A stretch of DNA of 64,000 nucleotides, taken from the NCBI GenBank assembly GCA_035610835.1, contig CM069452.1, positions 8,451,109-8,515,108 of the forward strand, read 5' to 3'. Positions 1 to 12,700 of the stretch are shown piece by piece; within the stretch, counting starts at the first letter, position 1, and each line of letters opens with the position of its first letter. Below the pieces are notes generated by a model. It worked only from the letters and a program-made list of their open reading frames with translations, was not told the DNA's origin and made no database searches. This DNA is from Ophiura sarsii. Taxonomy: Eukaryota; Echinodermata; Ophiuroidea; Amphilepidida; Ophiuridae. The position numbers were made by a program, and so were the translations under genes.

Positions 1-92
1 GAGGGTGTTTTTGCATATTAGTCAGACACTATAACTTTTGTTGTTGTTGCTGTTTTTAGTTGAAGATTGAATTTTTTAATTAATTTCCTTAT

Positions 93-250
93 ATATATAT
101 ATATATATATAGCAGGGTGAAATACAATAAAATACATAAGAAATTCATTGTTACCGGATTTCTAACCCCATCTTTTTTTTACATAAATCCTAAATCCAAA
201 ATTTATGCAACATATTTGTTTTAAACTATTTATTTCTAATTGTTTTGCCT
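93..250 (+). repeat. Direct repeat upstream of exon 1, copy 1
   Basis: After a TA run: GCAGGGTGAAATACAATAAA, ATACATAAGAAATTCAT and TTTTAAACTATTTATTTCTA. The same order occurs at 3473-3636. Confidence 0.68.
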
Positions 251-317
251 TAATTCATATTTTTTGTTTTTGTGATCACACATGTGTACAATGTAATGGC
301 CGAATTCCCCCCTCCCC

Positions 318-344
318 TCCCCCATCCCCCCCCCCCCCCCCCCC
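318..344 (+). repeat. Long C homopolymer
   Basis: CCCCTCCCC followed by a C run of about 19. Similar C or G runs occur at 38279-38294, 42418-42440, 46209-46260, 51393-51412, 51650-51664, 55838-55852 and 61261-61279. Confidence 0.85.
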
Positions 345-601
345 GGTATGAAAGAAAGGCAGAATGTATACAGTGTTTATACATTTTTTGTGCCGGTTGG
401 AAACTAAATATTGTATAGGCTTGTGTAGTTGACATGTTTAAGAAAGAATAAAGATGCAGCTGAGTTGTTCTACCAAAAAAATAATACTACCGAAAGCATT
501 TATTTCAGACAATATAACATGTGTACGGTCTAAAAACAATACCTTTATTCCCTAACTAAACAATATCTATAATATATAATCATTGTACCTTTCTTTCATA
601 G

Positions 602-740
602 TGCACCTTGGCCAATGATGGCAACAATGTGAATGGGCTTTTATGTTCAGCAGAGCAGTCCTATGGGGCATTTGAGACGTCACCATATCGTCTATCGCCC
701 ACAACCAATTGGGATCAGAACACAACACTGGCACTTTTTG
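602..740 (+). CDS. Gene 1 visible exon 1: sema domain, N-terminal blade
   Basis: The exon starts after a TTTCATAG acceptor and ends TTTG before GTATGA. It starts in phase 0 and ends in phase 1. It encodes CTLANDGNNVNGLLC and then a segment with an N-T-T glycosylation sequon. It corresponds to the cysteine-rich stretch before the 'GxLYxGT' strand of sema domains, here LALFGLDLFVGAP across the junction with exon 2. Upstream sema exons are not in the window. Confidence 0.82.
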
Positions 741-3700
741 GTATGATATTTGATATTTTGTGTTAAGACAATATACCAACCTGAATTTTGGACATTTTAG
801 GGGGGAATTAATAAAAATGACACACTTTTATAGTTTTGCTCAGACGAATAAGTCTGAGCTTAATTGATGTAATTCAAATTTTGACCCCTTGAATATTAGG
901 GTAGTCATTTTGGATTCAGTGAGAGACACCCTTGCAATGAACGGCGCCCTTGCAATGAACAAAAAAAATTGGCACCAACTCACTGATTTTAGTTCAAACT
1001 AAATGTTCATATAAATGATCTCACGAGTCATTTAGCTGTTATGAAAGGCAGAAGATATACATGATATAGTCTGTCCATTTTTGTGCTGACAATTCAGAAT
1101 CCAGGTGAGTGTTTGTTGATCAGCCTTACTTAGGCCAAACAAAGAAGATAGTCTGTCTCAGAAACATTTTGCAAATAAGCTAAGTGCTGTGCGATTTTTT
1201 TTTTTGATTTTTTTTTCTTCTTCAATGTTGTTGTTACTAATCCAAGCTTCAGAGAACTTTCTTTTAACTTTTTTTTTTTTTAAAAAAGGGAAAAAAAGAA
1301 GAAAAAAAAGAAGAAGTTTTTTTAAGCCTCAGCGCATAGACCTAAGCGCCGTAGCTAATTTCACATACCAATGCAGGTGGGCTTCTGAGACAGGCTATCT
1401 TCTTTGTTTGGCCTTAGTGCAGGTTACTACCGACCTATGCCGGCCAGTGTATGACAAGGACAACCCTGTTGAAGACAACTATAGCAATTTCCTTATGTTA
1501 AAGAAATGTTAATAAGGCATATTAAAAAGAAAACATGTTTATCATCCTGACTTTTTATAAATAAGAAGGAGGCCCTTTTTAATTAAAAAAACACTTTTTT
1601 TAGCTCAAAATCGCCCTTCAGAACAAATAATTTTCAAATATAGCGTCACGATTCTATCAGGGTCCCATGCGCCTGGTGCGTATCGCGACGGTTGGTGTGC
1701 CTGTTTTGGAATGCAGTGCATCGCAAGACCGTGTTCAACATTTGGATGAACGCGAGCGCTCAGATCATGACGCTATGATCAACAATGTTATTTTTATTAT
1801 AGCGATACACTTTGAGCACCTTAAAGAGGAGGCCTCTTTAAATTGTTAAAATTTGTTAAAATGCAATATAACAAAGCTATTACAAACATCTCAAACTCTG
1901 AAACCCCTGAACAAAAAAGTTATGTATAAAATAAAGAAGAAGAAAAAATTAAATTGAAGCAAACCTAAAAAAGAAGCAGGAGGGGACGCTAAACATGTTA
2001 TTTTTTTATTTGCTCAATTTAATATCAAATTACGCTTTCCCTGTGTTTTTGTTTAGGCTTGGACCTGTTTGTAGGTGCCCCATCTGTTCGTCCAAATCCA
2101 ATAGTTCTCATACAAAGGTTTGATTTTACCGCTTCACGTCTTGGTACTTTCCCTTCAAACCCTTATATGGAAGATTTAGATACATACACCGATGAACAAC
2201 GTTCAGTTAACGGTAAGTTTATATTCATATGACAAGGCTATATTTAAAAAAAATTGTCTCAAAGCTCCTTGTGCGCATTAGTTAATTGATGCGTGTTAGA
2301 AGAATGAAGAAAAAAATATTTTTTTCTTTCTTTTTTTTTCCAGAAAAAAAAATCCCAAAGTGTCACCGATTTTTCAGATTTTCATTGATCACATCATTTT
2401 AAATACAAAAGGTCACTTTTACAAGGATTTCAATATTTTATATTTATAAAAAACTTTAAAAAAACGCATTCGGCATTTGGTTTTGAAAAACGGAAGAGCT
2501 TTGAGACAACAGATTTTTTTAATATAGAACAAATTTTAAATTATGTGACCTGATCAAATTTACTTTTCCAATTTAAAATCTAGGTCGGTAATTCTTCAGT
2601 AACATCTTAATTCAGCAAGGATAGTTTATTGGATTCTCTTTCTGTAGTTTAAGGGAAGTGTCAACCCTTTTTGGCGCCAAATGTATTATCAAGCACTGTA
2701 TCTTTTAAACCATAAATGTGCCAACAATTTGTTTTTTTATCTCAAAAATCATATTTTTAGCACTTTTTGGTCAATATTTTCAAAACTTAAAATGTTTAAG
2801 CCAAAAAACAAAAACAGATCCTAGATAAATGCTTAGATTTTGGTAACATTTTGGAATTTCTAACCAAAATATGATTTTGTTAGGTTGTCTGAAAAAAATT
2901 GGCGCCAAAAAAGTGATTTTTTGGCAAAAATGTAAAAATCCGACTCATTTCATTAACAAAATTGTATACTTTTATGTACATTACATATATATACCTGTAT
3001 ACCATATTGTAGCTCTTGATGTCTAGTTTTGAAAAACGCTTTCGGTTCCGCTCTGGTTGCCATATATAGTAAGGAGCATTCATAACTCAAAAACCAAATA
3101 ACCCACTCGGGTCATATTGGGCGGATAGATGTATTAGAACAATACGCACGAAATAATGTCTCCAGAATTTTTGATTGGTTGCCATTGTAAACAGGCCGCA
3201 GCCAATCAGGTGATTTCACACCATAATTTTAAAAAGAAAACAAGAACTAAAAAAATCTCTTCATTATTTTGTAGACAGTACTCTTCTTTAGTGTGCCAAA
3301 TTCCATTACAATCATACATTGCGTTTTTGAGTTATGACCGCTCTCGTTTTCCAGATACGTGCTTTCGCTGTTTTGAGATATAGGTCATGAAAGTTTTGAA
3401 ACACATGACAATTGCATTAAGCATGAAACTCAGAGTAACAACTCCCTTTCTCGGAAGGTCTAAACTTTGAATTTTTATATATATATAGCAGAGTGAAAAA
3501 CAATAAAATACATAAGAAATTCATCATTACAGCATTTCTAACCCCATATTTTATTTACATAATCCTAAACACATTTTAGACCATAGTTTATGAAACATTT
3601 GTTTTAAACTATTTATTTCTAATTGTTTTTAAAATACCTTATACTCATATTCAATTCTATTGTTATGCAAAAAATGTTGAGCCCAAATATATTGATTTGT

Positions 3701-6700
3701 ACTGGCAAACTAACTGTCTTTTGTGTAAAGCGAAAGTTCCACCACTCCAGCTGGTATAGATATGAAAAAAATGCAAAAAACTTTTTTCTTCTTCAAAGGG
3801 TATGAATAATTTGGGCTTAACTGTATATGTATCCCAAAAATTAAAATATGCACCCCCCTCAAATATTTACATATTATCGTTATTTGATTTAGAGGCCAAT
3901 TTTGTTGGACGTCCATACCAGTACACCAGGGATGGAAGTGATTATGTGTTGTTTTTCTTCAGAGAGGAAGCTGTTGAGCACATTAACCAGGGCAATATCA
4001 TATACTCTCGTGTGGCTCGAGTTTGTCAGGTATGTAGAACTGGCTGGTTTTTCTGTCATTGCTTTTTGCGGTCTGCAAAATTTGTACAATTTTCAGAGTT
4101 GATTAATTTGCAATTTTGTATAAGATTTATGGCTCTCTGCTTACATTTTCATCAATTCAATTTACATGAATGAATAGTCAACCCTCCCATGGAGATTGTG
4201 GGAATAAGGGGAGAAAAACAAGTCAAATTAGAGGGAAAAGTTTGGCCACGCCAGTGTCGGGAATCTATTTGAGCTATGGAGTCAGCTTGAAAATCCTAAG
4301 ATTTTCCTACGAGTATGATAGCCCGCCTGATTGCGCCGCCAGATACACTGGGGAAGGGCGCGCTACCAGCAGCTACATGTAGCAGTGTAGTTATTTGTAG
4401 TGATGAGGAAGGTTAGGGGAGCACACCACTAAGTCGGGTTTGCGCGGCACTTCCGGCAAAACTTGAGTACGATAATAGTTCCTTTTGACCAAATGAATGT
4501 GCAAAATTGGCATCAATTTGAGGGGTAATGATATCAAATTTGTGTTTTATGGATTTTATGGACTATATATTTAATGTTTACAACAGAAAATTTGATGATT
4601 TTAGCTGAAATATAAGTAACGGGCCGATTTACACACATGGTGCATGAACGGGTTAGAACCGAATATTGACTTGCGTAATCATACCATTTAATTTCAACGA
4701 CTTCTAGCAAAAAATCTTGACGGTGATTATTAGTTCATATTAAGATATGTTAAAGAACACGGATGGTTCTAAAACATATCAAAATGTCATTGATCTAGTC
4801 ACTAGCACTCTGGATTTACAGCGTTTTGAATATGGAGTACTCGCCGTGTAAAGTCTATGGCACGCGACATAGTGTTGTGCTCCCTTAGGCTTTTAATGGA
4901 AGTTTAGTTTTGGCCAGTCAGAGAATGCATTTTTGGATCTACATCAATGCACTGCATATGCCATATCTTTTTCTTCTGTATATTACTGGATATTTTGATT
5001 TTCAGAATGATGCTGGTTCAAGCAGTAAATGGACCAGCTATATCAAGGCTCGTCTTAGCTGCTTCCACCCAGGAACTCCCCCGAAGGATGTGAATGAAAT
5101 TCGTAAGTAGTCATGGCGATATATAGGCTGTAGACCACTACTGGGATTTGCCAAAATGATTAGTAGAGAGAAATCCATGAACTCCCCCGGCATGTTTTTG
5201 TGGGAGAATCAGGAGAGAAAAACGGGTCAAATTTGAGGGTAATATCAGTCTCTGCATGCGCCGTGATCAAACAAGGGCCACCTGCGTGACTAGTCTGATA
5301 CTCTACAGACTGAGCTATTAGGGGTCAGACTCAAAAACGTATGGTGTTTTTTTTGCGATTTGAAGGACTGGCTGAGCGTGGTACGTGATCGACCAGGTCG
5401 CCACACGGTACAAGTGGTCAATTACTGCATTTAATATTTTAGGGTTCACCGAGTTTTGCAAAATGCAGCTGTTCCATTCACACACTATAGTTTAATCAGT
5501 TCAATAAATATGTTTTTTTTATCTCTCCGCGCACAAAAGTAACTTCAAGCATATGCACACTTTTAGGCATACGCAAGCATCACACATACTATTAACAATG
5601 CGCCATGTGAGCATTTTGCACGCCCACACTCTTTAATTCTGAATTAATTCGCTGCTGTAATTTGGAACTAAATGCAATAAATATAGCCATATCCACCACA
5701 AATGAGATAAAAGTCGGCCAAACATTTTTTGAAATATTGAACAGGCGAATTCTCCTCAAAATCATCTTAACAATGATATATTGCATATCCATATTTCTTG
5801 TAAGATAGTACATAAAGTAGCAAAAATCATGAGGAAAGCGTTATGCGCTGCCAACTGCGTGGTTGCAGTACACATAAAGAGATTAACAAACACTCTGTAC
5901 CAACAGTCTGAAAAGACCCTGGATTTTCATGGTTTTTTGCTCATATATCTTGGTCAATTCTGTACGGTTTTCAGCTATAGCTTATAACACTCCCATTATC
6001 ATCACATATTTATCAGTACACCATTCACGGAGTATAGAGGAAACGTGAGGGAGCCTTTTATGGATATATACATAGTCACAACATTACGCAAATTATAGTA
6101 AGATGATGCATGCAGATGCCTAACAAAATGTTACGTTATGATTATTTTTCAGAGGACTATGTTGCAGTAGTTATTGGGATTGAGACATATTTCTATGGTG
6201 TATTTAATGGACCACCGTAAGCCAATATTATTTCTATATCAATACAGACCGTAGCAATAAAAAAATACACAATTGCATTTATTTCTCTGAGAAAAGAATA
6301 AACACTATACGCTCGTAGTGACAGAATATTTTCTTATGCAAAATAAATAATAATATATATTGGCTACCAAAACCAATGCTCATTTAAGACTTTTCATAGG
6401 ACAGGCCTCTGCAGACGACATTCCAAAATTTCACAAAATGTTAAAAAAATTACAACATTATATAATTTAATTATCATAATTTAAATCACCATGAAAAATG
6501 CATTAAAATAAGTACAAACATGTCTAGTATTTGTTCAGTAATTCTTGAGATAGTCTTTTACAGTTGGTAAAGGTTTCTGAAAACTCTTTTTTGTGTATGG
6601 TAAAACTAATAGTTGCATGGAAAGCGTTAAACAAAGAGGTCATCAAATGAGTTAGGCCAGTTTCACCCTTATTTGAGCATTTAAACATGTGTTTGTAGCA

Positions 6701-9700
6701 ATTGAAATGTTTGGCTTTGTATAATCATGCAGGGCTTATGAAGTTGTTTTTCACTTTTTGTCCTTATAATTTTTTTATTTATTATATGATCAAGTTAAAT
6801 ACCAATGCAATGCATACTGATTTGTTTGATATAAAATTGGATGGATTGAGCGTGATACACAAAGATATTGGTCGAGCTATGAGTTGTAAAAAATATTGTG
6901 CGAGACGCAGTCAAGCACAGTATTTTTAAAACTCATAGCGAGACCAATATTTTGTGTATCATGCGAAAAAATCCGTCCGATTTTATCATTATTATGCAGT
7001 GAGAATCTGACTTGACAAAAAAAAAAAATCAAAAAAAAATTCAAAAAAAAAATCACCATAATATTGTAAAAATATCAATAACATTTTTTGTTCCTAAGTA
7101 CAGACAATTAATTTTGTTTCCTAAAAAAAAAAATCCTAAAAATCCCAAAAAATTCTCCAAAAATTGCAATTTAAAAAAAAAAAAAAAATCCTAAACAAAT
7201 TTCACAATATTTCAAAAATTCAAAAAGACAAAATTCAAAATAAATAAATTCTACTGCATTTTTTGACTGCTACTATAAGAGGGTATTCATGCAGGTAACC
7301 AAACTGACCAAGTTCTAATAAACTTGGTCGACCAAGTTCACTCCAGTGACATAATGTTCAGAATAATTGGTCTTTACTAATGCATTGCAAGTATGGGACG
7401 GAAGATTCGAACTGCATAATAATGGCTGAAATAGGACACCTAACATAGCCTATTTCCAATTTGCCATTGTGTACACAAATTATTACGGGCCGTCTGTGGG
7501 GATATCGATTAGCTGCACCAAGATTCCTACACGTAAGATTTGTTTTCTTCCGAAGTCATAAAATGCCCTGATAATATCTCCATTTCCATCACTCTTTAAC
7601 AACTGATATTTGAAAAATAGTTTCTTTTTATTGTTAATAAACTTCTTGTAAAGTCAAACTGTTCAAAAATATATGAAAACCGTGAATTTTGATCAATAGA
7701 ACGATGAGTGATGAACTCATTGATCGCATTCGTGTTTGCGTGTGTTTTCAATGGGTCCGGTGGGGTTTCCACTCGACCGTAAGATTTTGGTACCGATTCC
7801 TTGATTCATCAATTCGGAAAAGTACAAATGACTGGGATATTCTCAACCAATCAAAATATATTTAACTTGGTATGAGATGTGTACATTACTTATTTTCAGA
7901 GATATAGCGAACTGAAAACATGCCCCCGTAAAAACTTGTACACTTGGTGAATTTGACAAACATTTTGTCAATCTTTACAGTGTTAGGGAATCGTGAAATA
8001 ATAGGATGGCAGAAGGAAAATATTAAATGACGTGGTCATATATATATTTTTACAATAACAATTATAACTAGACATGGACTGTGATCGGAGATCACGAATA
8101 TTAGTCGGGTGTGTTACATGTTAACCCCTTCGAGTGGTAAATGGAGTAACTAAATACAGTTGAACCCCTAGTGACCTTTTCTTGACCTCTGACCCAAAAC
8201 TTGTAATTGACTTTTTTGCTTGGCTGATCAATGCGCACAAGAAAAAGGTAGTCCCGTCAAAATCGGAGCATGTTTTAAGATTTTCACTTGTAAAGTTCAA
8301 TGACCTCTAGTGACCCCGTGTGACATAGCACTTTTAGTGGAGAAGGACCCTATATGAACATGGATGAGAGGAATCTTTTGACTAATTCTGACAATCATAG
8401 GTCATTTCCTCTCGGACAAGTAGCATTTTGAGTGAATGGAGTGAAAATTTACAGTTTGACCCCTAGTGACCCCAAATATTTTTTATTTTAAAAACCGAAC
8501 TATTGTACATGCGTACGGTCAAAAGGAATATGTTGAACAATTCTGACGATCCTAGGTCATTTCACTAAATTGCAAATGCGTTTTTAGTGAAAATCACGTT
8601 TTGACCCCTAGTGACCTTTTTTTAACCTCTGACCCAAAACTTGTAATTGACTTTTTTGCTTAGCTGATCAATGCGCACAAGAAAAAAGTAGTCCCGTCAA
8701 AATCAGAGCATGTCTTAAGATTTTCACCTGTATAGTTCAATGACCTCTAGTGACCTCGTGTGACATGTCACTTTTAGTGGAGAAGGACCCTATATGGACA
8801 TGGATAAGAGGAATCTTTTGACTAATTCTGACAATCATAGGTCATTATCTCTTGGACTAGTAGTATTTTGAGTGCGAGGAGTGAAAATGTACATTTTGAC
8901 CCCTAGTGACCTTTTTTTGACCTTTGATATTAACGGTATGATTGACTTTTGTTCTTGTCTCATTAATGCTCACAAAATAAAAGAAACCCGGTCAAAATCA
9001 GAGCATGCGTTATATTTTCCCACTGTAAAGTTCAATGACCCCTAGTGACCCCGTTTGACATGTCACTTTTAGTGTGGAAGGACCCTATATGAACATTGAT
9101 CCAAGGAATCTTTTGACCAATTCTGAGTATCATCAGTCATTTTCCCTCGGACAAGTAGGGTTTTGAGTGAATGGAGTAAAATTTACATTTTGACCCCTAG
9201 TGACCCCAAATGATTTTTAATTTTAAAAACCGTTCTTTTGTACATGCGTACGGTCAAAAGGAATATGTGGACCAATTTTGACGATCCTAGGTCATTTCAC
9301 TAAATTGGAAATGCGTTTTAAGTGAAAATCACGTTTTGACCCCTAGTGACCCCTGTGTGACCTTTGACCCCTTATGCTTTACAACCTGAGTAGTGGTGCA
9401 CATAAGGGTTCTTATGACCAAATATGGTCAAAATCGGGTCAATGGTTACGGAGCTATAGGTCCCATGACAGAAGAAGAAAGAACTAGACATGACCTGTGA
9501 TCGGAGATCACGAATATTAGTCGGGTGTGTTACATGTTAACCCCTTCGAGTGGTAAATGGAGTAAATAAATACAGTTGAACCCCTAGTGACCTTTTCTTG
9601 ACCTCTGACCCAAAACTTGTAATTGACTTTTTTGCTTGGCTGATCAATGCGCACAAGAAAAAGGTAGTCCCGTCAAAATCGGAGCATGTTTTAAGATTTT

Positions 9701-12700
9701 CACTTGTAAAGTTCAATGACCTCTAGTGACCCCGTGTGACATGTCACTTTTAGTGGAGAAGGACCCTATATGAACATGGATGAGAGGAACCTTTTGACTA
9801 ATTCTGACAATCATAGGTCATTTCCTCTCGGACAAGTAGCATTTTGAGTGAATGGAGTGAAAATTTACATTTTGACCCCTAGTGACCCCAAATATTTTTT
9901 GATTTTAAAAACCGAACTATTGTACATGCGTACGGTCAAAAGGAATATGTTGACCAATTCTGACGATCCTAGGTCATTTCACTAAATTGCAAATGCGTTT
10001 TTAGTGAAAATCACATTTTGACCCCTAGTGACCTTTTTTTGACCTCTGACCCAAAACTTGTAATTGACTTTTTTGCTTGGCTGATCAATGCGCACAAGAA
10101 AAAAGTAGTCCCGTTAAAATCGGAGCATGTCTTAAGATTTTCACCTGTATAGTTCAATGACCTCTAGTGACCTCGTGTGACATGTCACTTTTAGTGGAGA
10201 AGGACCCTATATGGACATGGATAAGAGGAATCTTTTGACTAATTCTGACAATCATAGGTCATTATCTCTTGGACAAGTAGTATTTTGAGTGCGAGGAGTG
10301 AAAATGTACATTTTGACCCCTAGTGACCTTTTCTTGACCTTTGATATTAACAATATGATTGACTTTTGTTCTTGTCTCATCAATGCCCACAAAATAAAAG
10401 AAACCCGGTCAAAATCGGAGCATGCGTTATATTTTCCCCCTGTAAAGTTCAATGACCCCTAGTGACCTTGTTTGACATGTCACTTTTAGTGTGGAAGGAC
10501 CCTATATGAACATTGATCGAAGGAATCTTTTGACTAATTCTGAGTATCATCAGTCATTTTCCCTCGGACAAGTAGGGTTTTGAGTGAATGGAGTAAAATT
10601 TACATTTTGACCCCTAGTGACCCCAAATGATTTTTAATTTTAAAAACCTTTCTTTTGTACATGCGTACGGTCAAAAGGAACATGTTGACCAATTCTGAAG
10701 ATCCTAGGTCATTTCACTAAATTGCAAATGCGTTTTAAGTGAAAATCACGTTTTGACCCCTAGTGACCCCTGTGTGACCTTTGACCCCTTATGCTTTTCA
10801 ACCTGAGTAGTGGTGCACACAAGGGTTCTTATGACCAAATATGGTTAAAATCGGGTCAATGGTTACGGAGCTATAGGTCCCATGACAGAAGAAGAAAGAT
10901 TTCTTGTTTTTGTCAACCAAATACAAAAACATACTAGACATGACCTGTGATCGGAGATCACGAATATTAGTCGGGTGTGTTACATGTTAACCCCTTCGAG
11001 TGGTAAATGGAGTAAATAAATACAGTTGAACCCCTAGTGACCTTTTCTTGACCTCTGACCCAAAACTTGTCATTGACTTTTTTGCTTGGCTGATCAATGC
11101 GCACAAGAAAAAAGTAGTCCCGTCAAAATCGGAGCATGTCTTAAGATTTTCACTTGTATAGTTCAATGACCTCTAGTGACCTCGTGTGACATGTCACTTT
11201 TAGTGGAGAAGGACCCTATATGGACATGGATAAGAGGAATCTTTTGACCAATTCTGACAATCATAGGTCATTATCTCTTGGACAAGTAGTATTTTGAGTG
11301 CGAGGAGTGAAAATGTACATTTTGACCCCTATTGACCTTTTTTTGACCTCTGACCTAAAACTTGTAATTGACTTTTTTGCTTGGCTGATTAATGCGCACA
11401 AAAAAAAAGTAGTCATGTCAAAATCGGAGCATGTCTTAAGATTTTCACCTGTATAGTTCAATGACCTCTAGTGACCCCGTGTGACATGTCACTTTTAGTG
11501 GAGAAGGACCCTATATGAACATGGATGAGAGGAATCTTTTGACTAATTCTGACAATCATAGGTCATTTCCTCTCGGACAAGTAGCATTTTGAGTGAATGA
11601 CGAAAAATTTACATTTTGACCCCTAGTGACCCCAAATATTTTTTGATTTTAAAAACCGAACTATTGTACATGCGTACGGTCAAAAGGAACATGTTGACCA
11701 ATTCTGAAGATCCTAGGTCATTTCACTTAATTGCAAATGCGTTTTAAGTGAAAATCACGTTTTGGCCCCTAGTGACCCCTGTGTGACCTTTGACCCCTTA
11801 TGCTTTACAACCTGAGTAGTGGTGCACATAAGGGTTCTTATGACCAAATATGGTCAAAATCGGGTCAATGGTTACGGAGCTATAGGTCCCATGACAGAAG
11901 AAGAAAGAAGAAAGAAGAAGAAAGAAGAAACAGGACGAAAACAGTATATTAGTCGTTTCTCGACTAATATAACTAGACATGACCTGTGATCGGAGATCAC
12001 GAATATTAGTCGGGTGTGTTACATGTTAACCCCTTCGAGTGGTAAATGGAGTAAATAAATACAGTTGAACCCCTAGTGACCTTTTCTTGACCTCTGACCC
12101 AAAACTTGTAATTGACTTTTTTGCTTGGCTGATCAATGCGCACAAGAAAAAGGTAGTCCCGTCAAAATCGGAGCATGTTTTAAGATTTTCACTTGTAAAG
12201 TTCAATGACCTCTAGTGACCCCGTGTGACATGTCACTTTTAGTGGAGAAGGACCCTATATGAACATGGATGAGAGGAACCTTTTGACTAATTCTGACAAT
12301 CATAGGTCATTTCCTCTTGGACAAGTAGCATTTTGAGTGAATGGAGTGAAAATTTACATTTTGACCCCTAGTGACCCCAAATATTTTTTGATTTTAAAAA
12401 CCGAACTATTTTACATGCGTACGGTCAAAAGGAATATGTTGACCAATTCTGACGATCCTAGGTCATTTCACTAAATTGCAAATGCGTTTTTAGTGAAAAT
12501 CACGTTTTGACCCCTAGTGACCTTTTCTTGACCTCTGACCCAAAACTTGTAATTGACTTTTTTGCTTGGCTGATCAATGCGCACAAGAAAAAAGTAGTCT
12601 TGTTAAAATCGGAGCATGTCTTAAGATTTTCACCTGTATAGTTCAATGACCTCTAGTGACCTCGTGTAACATGTCACTTTTAGTGGAGAAGGACCCTATA

